DNA of 64,000 nt, taken from contig CANTUQ010000081.1 in assembly GCA_947683425.1 (NCBI GenBank), positions 5,328,501-5,392,500 of the forward strand, given 5' to 3'. Numbering within the stretch: the stretch's first letter is position 1; each line of letters starts with the position of its first letter. The notes under the pieces are model-generated. The model was given only the letters and a program-made list of their open reading frames with translations. It had not been told where the DNA came from and made no database searches. A program made the position numbers and the translations under genes. Of the stretch, positions 11,836-21,870 are shown in pieces. Source of the DNA: Excoecaria cochinchinensis (taxonomy: Eukaryota; Streptophyta; Magnoliopsida; Malpighiales; Euphorbiaceae).

Positions 11836-13559
11836 TGGATTGGTGTTTGATCTGATATTTGGACAGATGTCGTCACTCGGCTTTTGTCGATGTTCGCATC
11901 GATTCTCTCTTTCTGCAAGACTTAGAAAGCCAACTATGCAGGAATAATGGTGAGCATGCACGTGAGGTGCATATGTTGCAGTAATGCAAGACAAGAATTC
12001 GTCTAAGTGGATTCAGAGGCGACAGCCGGTTTGGTCATAATTTACAGCAGGATCGGAGCCCCATGGAATTGCTTTTGAATTTTATGACTTTGGGGATTAT
12101 GAGGTTCTCCTCTGATACCTGTAGTCATTCTTTTAAGGTAGTGCGTCCCCTGTGGATTTTCACACTAGCTTTTCTTAGCGGGAAATGCATCCTTTTCAGA
12201 TTTTCACATAACCCTGTGCCTTATTTTTTGCCTGGAATGGACCCAACCCAATCTAGCGGCTTTTATTCATTTTATTTTTTGTAGTATAGACTACCTGTTT
12301 TCAGGTTTTCACCCTGCCCTTTAGCCTAACTTTTGATTAGAGCATCAATTACGGTTTTCATCTCTAACGGACTTTTTTTTTTTTTTCCGTTGTGGCTACA
12401 AGAAAGATTGAAGCTACTATCAGAGCCTCCTTCTATAGCAATCAGCAATTATTCGCTGAGATATCTTCCCTTAAATAATGATTATGTCCCCTCGCCCCCT
12501 CTGACAAAGGTGTTGCTTGATTGGGTGAGGTGGCGAACAAGGGTCAACTCACTCTGCCCCTGGCTCTCCTTTCTGTTCTTTTGTGCGAATTTCCCGAGAC
12601 CACTTTCTATATCATCGCCTGTTACTTTTGACAGTTCGGAGGGATTCAAGATGTCATGAGGCATCCTCTATCTTTCCAGGGCGGCATCTTATCCTCGGCC
12701 ATCACCCCTGAGTACCATAGCCCCTAGAAACAGCTGCTTACAAAAATCGTCATACTGCAGGTCAGAGACTATACCCTCACCTCCATAGGTGCATATAAGA
12801 GAGGGGTACTTAGCCCCGCAGTAGATAATGGGACCCATCGGCTTAGGCATCTAGTCGGTGAGAGCGAAAACATAGTATAGCCATTTAGATTTCACACATT
12901 CAGTAATGAATGATGCTTCTCCTTTTATAAAAGAACTAGGAAATGATGAGTTAAACTACTTTTGTTTTATATTTTTTTTCGCAAAATTGTGTACATTTCA
13001 GTATGATTTCTCCATACATGATCACCATTTAACATAGATTCAGAATGTAAAATTACATCTAATCTCGGAGTGGATCTTGTAACCATCAAACTCCTATTTC
13101 CAATCAGCCCTCTCGGGTTTTCTTGATTGGACATTTTCTCTCAAACCTCTAATTTTTGCCCAGAGTGCCTTTTTTCGGTTTTCACCCTAACGAGGCACCC
13201 AATTTTAGCAAGGCCGTCTTTTTTTGGTTTTCAAACCGCGAGGCATTTATTCTCTTCTTTTGATTTTTAGTCTTTAGCCATGGACCTTCTTGGGTCTGTT
13301 GATGCTGATCTATTATCCGAGCTCATCTTCATTGTTGTCCATTAGAACTGCTGCCCCTTTGGACAAAATTTTCTTAGGAGCAAACGGGTCTTCCCGTGTC
13401 GAACCAAATTTACTTCGCATGTCTAGAAAATCAGGTCTCATTTGCTTGAAGACTAAATCTCCCTCTTTCAGTGAGTGTTTCCCGACCCTCTTTCCAAATG
13501 ATTGAACAAGGTGTTTTTTGATAGATTTGATTGCGATAGTAATCCCATAACCTGTTTCC
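11836..13559 (-). other. E4 3' untranslated region
   Basis: Non-coding sequence that matches, in reverse, the E6 stretch at about 41830-43400. For example, the sequence around 12335-12365 matches 42961-42990, and 13420-13495 matches about 41890-41950. Open frames here show no protein homology I can recognise. Confidence 0.6.
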
Positions 13560-13835
13560 GTTTAACATGTTTAGTTGCTTTAGCCATTGCTTCTATGACT
13601 GCCCCTAAAGATTTGATGTATTCTGACAGGCAGTAGTGCTTCTACCCCATGCATCAAGGAATAAAGTGTGACTCTTATAGGTTCCGACTGTCGACCCCAG
13701 TATGGGTATCCTCCATAACCTTCTTGGCCTTCTTCTCGTCTAAGCACCTCAGCCGTATATCATCAGCTCACCTCTTGTACTGCACATCCTCTATACTGAT
13801 GAACTGGGAGGATAGCTTGTAAATCAGTCTTTAGG
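13560..13835 (-). pseudogene. E4 integrase scraps
   Basis: On the minus strand the piece reading LRCLDEKKAKKVMED matches E6 integrase LRCLDEKDAKREMEE just before its zinc-binding region. It then runs, after a deletion of the catalytic core, into a segment (HGVEALLPVRI) typical of the integrase C-terminal side. Stops and frameshifts throughout. Only tens of residues survive; the call rests on alignment by eye with E6. Confidence 0.55.
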
Positions 13836-13850
13836 TCCTTTTCAGTATCC

Positions 13851-14100
13851 AAGAAGAACGGCAAAATACAGGTACGTGTAGATCAACGGGATTTGAACAA
13901 AGCTTGCCCCCAGATAATTGTTCCTTGCCCTAGGGGTGTTCAAAAATGGGTTGGGTGGGTTATGATAAAATTTGAATCAAATTTATATAATATATTTTGT
14001 GAGATTATGTATAATTCAACTCCATTTTTCTTCTAAAAAAAATCTAATTGTAACCCATCTAACCCATTTTTTAACACCCCTACCTTGCCCTATGTCGATG
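13851..14100 (+). pseudogene. Inverted reverse-transcriptase fragment inside E4
   Basis: Reads KKNGKIQVRVDQRDLNKACP on the + strand, the fingers region of a Tat/Ogre-like RT, then after a one-base shift DNCSLPYVDD, the segment just downstream in that family. All other E4 coding pieces are on the minus strand, and a second copy of the same RT segment lies at about 14225-14400 in minus orientation. MITE-1 (13931-14082) interrupts this fragment. Confidence 0.7.
13931..14082. mobile_element. MITE-1 (hAT type, 152 bp)
   Basis: Starts TAGGGGTGTTCAAAAATGGG and ends with the inverted counterpart CCCATTTTTTAACACCCCTA. The 8-bp target duplication CCTTGCCC (13923-13930 and 14083-14090) is exact. TIR sequence and duplication length are those of non-autonomous hAT elements. 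No coding capacity. Confidence 0.93.
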
Positions 14101-14146
14101 ATCAATTTTTTTTTTCTCTTTTTTTCGTTTTTTTTCGTTTTTTTTT

Positions 14147-14219
14147 TTTTTGTTTTTGTTTTTATTTTTGTTTTTGTTTTTGTTTTTGTTTTTGTTTTTG
14201 TTTTTGTTTTTGTTTTTGT
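14147..14219. repeat. (TTTTTG)n microsatellite
   Basis: About ten TTTTTG hexamers preceded by T-runs. It separates the two oppositely oriented copies of the RT segment in E4. Confidence 0.95.
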
Positions 14220-14224
14220 GCGTA

Positions 14225-14560
14225 CATTTTTTTTTTCGCCCCCCAACAATCTTCGTCCAAATCCTGATAGTTTATACATCCGCGCACTTCTCTTCTTAAC
14301 CATTGGGGATGTCGTTGACCCACCTAGTTGGGCATTGCGCTTCAGTAAAAATTTAGTCCTGGTTCTACTTGTTGATTCCCCCTTTTAACCTTTCCTATCG
14401 CTCCTAGCTTGAATCTTCTGAGCTTCTGCTTGGCTGGTTCATGATCGGGATACACTGGCATAGCATGTTTGGCGACTTCATAATTATCTCCTGGTATGTC
14501 TTCATAGGTCCAGGCAAAGACTTTTTTATTTCATTTTTTTTTCTATTCTCTTAAATTTTA
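14225..14560 (-). pseudogene. E4 reverse-transcriptase N-terminal remnant
   Basis: On the minus strand it reads KVFAWTYEDIPG, the start of pol as in E6 (VFAWTYEDMPG), then a degraded counterpart of the E6 stretch AKFLVEVQYPTWL. It stops at the hexanucleotide microsatellite; the RT active site and RNase H are absent. Frame breaks are numerous. Confidence 0.7.
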
Positions 14561-14900
14561 ATCTCTTTTCAAGAGTCATAACAGATGCTATCAAGATTTT
14601 CTTTAGGTTCCCCAAAGTTCCGAGATTAAATGGAATGGCATCATTTGAATCATTAAATATGAATATGTCATGATTATGCATAATGAAATTACAAGAAAAT
14701 ATCCCCCAAATAAGCGAAAACCATTCATTTCATTTAATAAAAACTAGAATTTAAAGAGTCATCATCAAATAGTTCTGGGATAAAAAGAACATCTGAATAG
14801 CTATCTTCTTTCAGTTTCCATCAGCACAGATGTTTTGGCCAATGGTTCATCACCATCCGCGGGAACCATCTTCCTTCCCCACTTAGATAATTAATTTGTC
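14561..14900 (-). other. E4 gap between gag and RT
   Basis: Non-coding, but alignable with E6 39075-39290 (shared TTTCATTATGCATAATCATGA-type stretch on the minus strand). No protease motif is seen. Ogre elements carry an intron between gag-pro and RT; this could be its relic, which is inference. Confidence 0.4.
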
Positions 14901-15650
14901 TTCCTCTCCTTCTTCTGCTCTTCTAGGTCAGAGATATGCTTGCTATCAATGAGGTCTTGAACACGACGCCTCAAGGTCTTGCAATCATTTGTGCTGGTGA
15001 AAAGCACAATACTGATCCGCCTTGTGATCGGGATGTTCTTGGTTTTCAGCGGGCCTAGCTGGCAATGGCCACAACATTCTCCCCTTCATTAGCTTCTCAA
15101 AAAACCATGACAAGGGCTTGCCTAAATTAGAATAGTGCCTTTGAGCCATTTCAGCCATTGGTACTTTCCCTGTCCTTCTTGTACCACTACTACCAACTCC
15201 TAGACTTGTGGGGCTAATAATAGTCTTATTGAGAGGTGCCCGGGTAGTTGCAAGCTTGGACTTCACAATCTTTTCTTCAAGATCAGCTAGTTTCCTTTTA
15301 GTGTTTGAGGGATTGAGGAGGCCCCTTAACTATAAAGGTTCTAGTCCTTTTGCTTTTCCCACTTGCCCAATTGGTGAGTCGAGTGGTGCCTTGCCCCTAG
15401 GCTCGGGGGTGGATGGAAATATTATAGCCGTCGTTGCATAATCCTTTTTTACCGTTGCTAGTTCAACCTGGTTAAGGGCAGTCACCATAAGTTGAGCTTG
15501 AAGAACTAGCGCCATAGCATCCATCCTTCCCTTAATTGTGGCCAACAACCTCTTTTCAAGCTCCTCGAACCTTCTATCCATTTCCTGGGTTATTAAGGCA
15601 TGAGTTTCTTCAATCTGTCATGAAGGATCAGCCATTTCTAATGCATGTGG
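14901..15650 (-). pseudogene. E4 gag remnant
   Basis: The N-terminal part reads DRRFEELEKRLLA and AMALVLQAQLM (15330-15581). A second frame (14985-15266) reads SKLATTRAPLNKT, RRTGKVPMAEM and a knuckle start YCAFHQHK, where a stop falls. Both parts align with E6 gag. The N-terminal part looks like a coiled coil. The capsid core expected between these parts is missing in E4 and E6 alike. Confidence 0.75.
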
Positions 15651-16545
15651 ATGTTCTGCCATTAAAGATGATTTACTAGTTGTTGAGAGTCACTCAGAAT
15701 CCCAAATAGGCACTAATTCTAGCAATCCAAAGGGCGAGTCTGTGTCAGAGCCTCTAGTCCACTTGGATGAATCTATGATGGCTGAAAGACCCAGATTATT
15801 AGAATGATGCATGGATGACATGTATAATCCATGATCGCGTGTTACACAATATTTACAACCACATGCAAGCAAGTAAATCCTTCCAACCTTATTACTCCCA
15901 CACACGAAATAATGCGGTCTCTTTCCTAAGTGGGATTGATCCATGGGTTAACAGGGAACCCAATGGACGCGTATGGTGCTCGACGAAAAATCGACAGCAT
16001 AACATCTCTTAATTAATGCGCATACGTATGAATTTTGACCTTTATGTATTTAAACATTTCAACTAAATTAAGATGGGCTCACCAGCGCATGAAAACCTTT
16101 GATAGAAGACCATTTAATTTGATTGATTATGTTCAATATATAATGGCCCACATAGCAAGCATCGTATTAAGGTACATGTCACCTAGGGGAAGTATCTATT
16201 GCAATTAATGAGCTTTGGTCAAGGGTGATGATACTTTGGGGCTGCCCAAGCATAGTCCCTACCAACGGGTCTAGCTCATCACGAGCATAACGACCAATCG
16301 GGGCCTCCATTTGATATACCATGACGGTACGAGGCTTGGGCTGGTGATTATCCTTAACACTTTCCTATATTGAGTGAACGCAGTGTCATGCTTCGGGAAC
16401 GCACCGGGGTAAGAATAGGGACCAAATTAGCATAGTTCTAAGGCTCTAATGAAATGCAATACAATTTCGAAAGGGGATAAATTTTTTAAATTAAAACTCA
16501 ATTATAATTTTTAACCAAGGTACTTTCGAATCGAAGTCTCTTATG
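15651..16545 (-). other. E4 5' leader
   Basis: Untranslated leader between PBS and gag. It aligns in reverse with E6 37070-38066, including the block around 16385-16420 (CGGGAACGCACCGGGG) that matches 37208-37225. Confidence 0.75.
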
Positions 16546-16564
16546 TCCCCAGCAAAGTCGCAAC
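16546..16564 (-). other. Decayed primer-binding site of E4
   Basis: Reading minus from the LTR edge: TTGCGACTTTGCTGGGGAC, aligned with the intact E6 site TGGCGACTCCACTGGGGAC. The substitutions fit age-related decay. Confidence 0.7.
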
Positions 16565-18271
16565 TGTGAAGCACCGAACCCTGGGGAGGCCCCAAAGATC
16601 CGCTCTTAGGGCTAGGGGTGAGCAAATTTCGGTTCAAACCAAAAAACTGAACCAAAACGACCGAATTTTTTAATTCAGTTTTTTATTTTTTGGTTTCAGT
16701 TTCAAAAATAAGATAATTTCGGTTATTTCAGTTCAGTTCGGTTTTGAAAGGCAAAAATCGAAAAAAACCGAACCAACCAAACTTGTATTAATATATATTA
16801 TTTTTTTCATTTTTTACAAAAATAAACTTTATTTTTGTATTTTTTAATTCAATATAAAGGGGTTTAACTCAAATTAAATATATTTACATTTTTAATTTGA
16901 ATTTTTTTATTTTAATTTTATGATTTGTAATTTTATATAATTTTTAGACATTTTTTTTAATTATAATTTTAAAATTTTGGTTTTATCGGTTAACCGAACC
17001 AAACCGACCGAAAATATCGGTTCGGTTTGAGTTCGATTATCACAGAAATATGGTTCGGTTCGGTTTCGTAAAATCTTATAATTTCAATTTTTGGTTATTT
17101 CGGTTCGGTTCAGTTATTCAACCGAACTGACCGTTGCACACCCCTACTTAGGGTTTTCGGGGTGAGGTTCATGGAAACTTGCAAGTGAAATTGCAAGGGC
17201 GTCTATTTCGGGCAATAAGGAGGTTTCATGGAGTTGCCACCCAATAGAACATTGGAAAAGTCCGTCTAGCCTCAGCGAGTCTAAGACAGCGCAGCTATGT
17301 CCATCATAGGCAAGCCGGAGGTGTCTTGAAGGCCCCACCCTAACATTAGGATGGCCCTCTCGGCCTTGCACTTGGGCAAACCAGAGGTGTCTTGGAGGCC
17401 CCACCCTAATAGAACATTAGGATGACCCTCTCGCCTCGTGGCGCCTAAGACTTTTTAAGCCTTTTTACGGGACACAAGAGGTATCTTGGAGGCCCCATCC
17501 CAATAGAACATTGAGATAGCTCTCTCGCCTCGTTGAGCCCAAAGACCAGAGATGGTTCGGGACTTCTCATTTATTCATACCTTGGTTAAATTAAAATCGA
17601 GTTTTGAATTTAAGTTTTCATCTCTTTTCTTATAAGTTTTGATGCAATAATTAGAGCGCAAGTTAGTTATTCAAGGAAAGCAGTAAATGAAAGCACAATT
17701 AAAATAATGTACATGAAAATAAATTACAACAAAACTAGGGGCGGAATACAACCCACATTGTAAATAAAATATAAATCATGCATAAAACGGGGTATTTATT
17801 AAGAGTGAGGGCATTGGTCCTCGCATGCATAGTTAGAGAAAACAATTTTAAAGTGACAATTTATTTGGATAAAAAATTAGGACATTAGTCCCATTTCATT
17901 AGATAAATCCAATTTTATTTATAAAAATATTTTTGTGTGATTTTTAATTAAGCGTGCATAAAAAAGGTTTTATTAATAATTACATGACAAATAAATTAAA
18001 AAGATAAATAAAGGAAAAATATTAAATATAATAAATATATATCCCTGGATCTCCTCCTTTGCTCGCATGGATGCTCAAACAAGGAAAAATAAGGATTTGA
18101 AAATAAAAACAAGCACAAATAAAATTTATGTTAGTAATTAAATAAAAAAAAATCAATTAAACAAATAAAAATAAATAAATAATTGATTAGAATAAATAAA
18201 ATATGCATTATGTATGACAAATAAATTAAATGACATATTAAAATAAATAGATTAACATATTTAACACAAAA

Positions 18272-18348
<77 letters not shown>

Positions 18349-19471
18349 TAATAACAATAGAAATGAAGAATAAACAATTAAATAAAATAAAGTAGAAAAA
18401 ATATTAAAAATGTTAAAACTATATACAAAATCACATAAAATAAATAAAAACACAATAAATATAAAAATCTACATTGTTAATAATTAAATATGAACAAAAA
18501 AAATAAAAGAAAAATAAAATTAAAAGATTAAACCTAGAATATTTACTCTCAGATTTTGGATTCGATTGATAAAAATATAATTAATTTCCTTGATTTGATT
18601 CACAAATTAGAAATAAAAATAATAAAAATTGAAATTTTATTTCAAAATAAATTTGCTTAAAAAATAATAGAAGAAAAAAAAATTAATTTTCAAGAATAAA
18701 GAATTGATTTCTTTGTCTTAAGAATATTTATTGATAAAAGTTTGTTAAAAAGAAGAATATAAATTTAATTTTCAAAAACAAAAAAATTTTTGTTTTATCT
18801 TAAAAAATTACAATTGAATAAAAATTTCAATCTCAAGAACAAAAAATGATTTATTTTGTCTCAAGAAAATTGTAGATTAAAAATTGAATTTTTTTAACCT
18901 AAGAATTTTATTCGGAGAAAAAAATGTAAAAATGGTGTAGAGAGAATTTTTCAAGAAGAAGGGAAGAAGAAAGATGAAAATTTTTGATGTCCAATGAATT
19001 CCCCCCTTCCCCTTTTTCCAATTTTCAACTTAAATCAATAAAAATGGAAAACAATTACCTTTAAGGAAGAAAATAGAATTTTTAATTAAATTCCTTTAAT
19101 TTGGGTGTAAGAAAGGAAGAAAACCATCTAAATCCCGAAAAATAGGTTGAAAAAGGTCAAAAAAAAATGGAAAACGGGCGAAAAATCAGCTTTGTGGCAA
19201 AACTGGGCCGACCGACACTCGTCGGCGCGCCGGACGGGCGTCGACATCCGATTTTTCGATTTTTTTTTAAATATAACTAGAAAACACTAAAATTTTCAAA
19301 CTTCATTTTTTAAAACTAATTTTTAAAATTTTTTTTATTATTTTTTATTTTTCATTCTAAAATGCAAATTTGGCAAGAAAATCATCACTTTCAACCTTTT
19401 TGCCTGTGAACAGGCATCTAATTATCATTGGGTAACTCTGATATAGGCTCACTCAGGATCCGGTGTCTACA
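16565..19471 (-). repeat. E4 5' LTR, interrupted by MITE-2
   Basis: Pairs with 8528-10883. It shares the GGAGGCCCCA blocks, the (AAT)n tract (about 18269-18356) and the terminal TGTCTACA. It lacks the perfect hairpin of its partner: only CCGACACTCGTCGGCGCG-type remains are seen near 19209-19245. Confidence 0.92.
16613..17146. mobile_element. MITE-2 (hAT type, 534 bp)
   Basis: Begins TAGGGGTGAGCAAATTTCGG and ends GTTGCACACCCCTA. The 8-bp duplication is CTTAGGGC (16605-16612) and CTTAGGGT (17147-17154), one mismatch. The ends are full of GGTTCGGTTT and its complement, giving a large foldback; the middle is very AT-rich. The empty site is preserved in the partner LTR at about 8573-8582. Confidence 0.93.
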
Positions 19472-20126
19472 CATATCTTGTTCAGTTGTTACATTCTATC
19501 ACTTTACATGCCAAAACTATTAATTTCATTATACAAAATACCAAAAACCTACACTAAGCAGCAGACCCTAGTGTTGACCAAGAAGATGCAAGACTGTCCT
19601 TCAGTTACGCTTCACTTTAAAACCTACACGAATTAACACCCGTGCTAAGCGATAACTTTTAGTGAGGAAACAATATACAGTATACATATATATACATCCA
19701 TAACAATCATCGAATAATATCCAACACATGCCTCATATTCATGCTTCTTATACATGTCAACATACATGCCTTATTATACATAATAATATTCACATCACGC
19801 ATAAGTTCACATCGCTTCACAATCAATTTAGCACTCATTTAATTGTTCTCATAACACATGAAATTCACATTCAATTCTTAACCATAATATTTATTATTAG
19901 CCTTGCCTATAACTCACAGATGCGGGTAACGGGTATCACATTTGTACTCGTAAATACCACATTTCGTATTTGTATTCGAAGATACACACTTTCGCATTAG
20001 TATTTGTAGGTACCGAAATAATTATCAATATATAAAAATATACACTTTTGTGAACCCAAAAAGGATTCTATACGCATTGGGGATTCCAAATGGAATCAAA
20101 CACTTCGGCTGCAGCACTTTGACCCT

Positions 20127-20140
20127 ATAGGCATGCCTAT
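20127..20140. other. 14-bp palindrome in E3 LTR-A
   Basis: Perfect ATAGGCATGCCTAT next to CTGCAGCACTTTGACCCT, the sequence into which E5 inserted in the partner LTR. Confidence 0.88.
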
Positions 20141-20366
20141 CTATCCACTACTCGACTTGCAGGCTAAATTGTTAATCCAATTATGGTTCATTACTCACGT
20201 TATAACATCCACACATTTACAGTGAGCAATATCTTAACAATCAATATCTTGCATACATAGATATAGCTTATCAAACACATTTATAGTCTCACATGCATGT
20301 TTATTCATAGGCAAATAGCATAATCCACGCAACATAGGGCATTTTGAAAATGTCCCAAACTTGAGA

Positions 20367-20545
20367 CTCTGTCGCGCTCGTGACAGACCTCGACAATCCC
20401 TTATGTCGCGCTTGCGGCACAAGTTATTCACGCAATAGAACCAACCGATGACTTCTGTTGCGCTTACGGCAATGCCCGTGCTCGCGACACAACACAAATT
20501 GGCATTTTTGCCCTTCGGAGTAATCTATCGCGCTCGCGATAAAGC
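20367..20545. repeat. TGTCGCGCTCGCGACA-type hairpin cluster, E3 LTR-A
   Basis: Successive short inverted repeats: TGTCGCGCTCGTGACA, TGTCGCGCTTGCGGCA, and the perfect TATCGCG-CT-CGCGATA near 20527. Partner cluster at 32920-33115. Many arm mismatches are C-to-T type. Confidence 0.82.
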
Positions 20546-21646
20546 CTGAACTTCATGTTCAAAGCTCCACTTTACAAACCTCTTTTTCATGCAATTTCCA
20601 TTAACCACGCAAATGACTTCCAAAACCCAACCTAACATCATATTCTGACATCATAGCCTTCTAACCATAAGTTCATCTGCATGTTAACTTTACAATGGTA
20701 CAAACCTAATAATAATTGAACTTAAGACTAAGGAGTTATGGCCAATGGAACATCACATGCTGCAAAAGCCCTCTTATAGGATTTAGCTACACTTATTAGG
20801 CATTTTTGAAGACCTTAGAGCCCTCAAATTAACATGACCATTTCTACAATAATTATAGGTACATATCTTAGGAACCTAATCCCATTAACCTCATTCATTT
20901 TAGAGTCACACAACTCAAATTATGACACTGACAATACTAGTAGGTCAAATTACCCTACAAGACCAGTTTTACCATACCAAGTTGTTCAAGCTTGAAAACA
21001 CAAAGTTGAGACATCCAATACTCCAAACTCAATCTAAATTACCGTTACTCATACTTGAACACTTTGACACATTCAAATTCATAATAAGCACTCATTAATT
21101 CAAGAATCACATGGTCAATTTCTTAATTCCTCAACATAAAGTTTCATGCATTAACATCAATGTTCCTCATAGCAATCAATTTGGCATAATAAATTCATAT
21201 CTTCCAATCACTTCATCACACAACATATTTACATATTTCAAACATTTAAGCAATCAATATAACACCTGATTCTTAGTTTCCAAAACCTCTTCTTCTAAGC
21301 TCCAATGTGCTCACTTGGCACTAAGTTCTCCCACTTTCTCCTTCCCTTTGTCTTTTCTCAGTTCAACCACTACAAGCACAATCCAATTTCCAAAATTGAA
21401 ACCAAAGATCATTTCCAGCTCAAATCAAAAAGAAAAGGGAGAAGAAGAAGAATAACCCAAACTTAACCACTTACCTTGACTAGATGCAAACATAACACAA
21501 TACAAACACCACTTGACCCAATCAGTAAAAATTCAAATGGATTAAATTGAATAACAAGGAGAACGGATGAAGAAAGGAATAAGAAGAACTAAAGAGAGAA
21601 GATAGCCGATCAACATGTAGAAATGAGAGTATTTCTCTCACTTCAA

Positions 21647-21657
21647 CCCTTTTATTG
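21647..21657 (-). promoter_or_regulatory. TATA-like box of E3 LTR-A
   Basis: CAATAAAAGGG on the minus strand, about 270 bp from the LTR 5' end. The same sequence is kept in LTR-B at 34199-34209. Confidence 0.5.
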
Positions 21658-21870
21658 CATGCATTTGGTGAGGTGGCAAAAGCAGATGGTAACACCCGGA
21701 TTTCCACTACCAATCTCCTAATCTTGATCGATTTAATTAATCCCCACTAACATTTAATTAATCCTTCTTTAACTTAATCATGGACAACTACTTATTTAAC
21801 CACTAAACTTATTTATTTTATGCAATTAAGTCCTCATTTCCAATTACACTTAGGTTTAAAATTAGCAAAC

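Larger units (their letters stand above)
8528..19471 (-). mobile_element. E4: degenerate Tat/Ogre-like Ty3/gypsy element inside E3 LTR-A
   Basis: A 10.9-kb element with ends TGTGACGCGC and GGTGTCTACA and TSD CATAT (8523-8527 and 19472-19476). Its LTRs are 8528-10883 (2356 bp) and 16565-19471 (about 2365 bp after removing MITE-2 and its duplication). Sense is minus: the decayed PBS lies left of 16565, followed by gag relics, RT and integrase scraps, a long non-coding tract with a tandem array, and a purine stretch next to 10883. E6 is the same family in the opposite orientation. The uninterrupted host site survives in E3 LTR-B near 24170-24180. All coding parts are broken. Confidence 0.92.

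Noticed and set aside
12063..12659. 73- and 108-codon frames in E4
   Set aside because: They lie antisense to the element in its 3' non-coding region and have no homology that I can recognise.
13972..14388. 138-codon frame with a Phe-Val repeat
   Set aside because: Made by the TTTTTG hexamer repeat and MITE-1 sequence, not a protein-coding gene.
16980..17146. GGTTCGGTTT repeats considered as telomere-like DNA
   Set aside because: The unit is not TTTAGGG and the stretch is one arm of the MITE-2 foldback.
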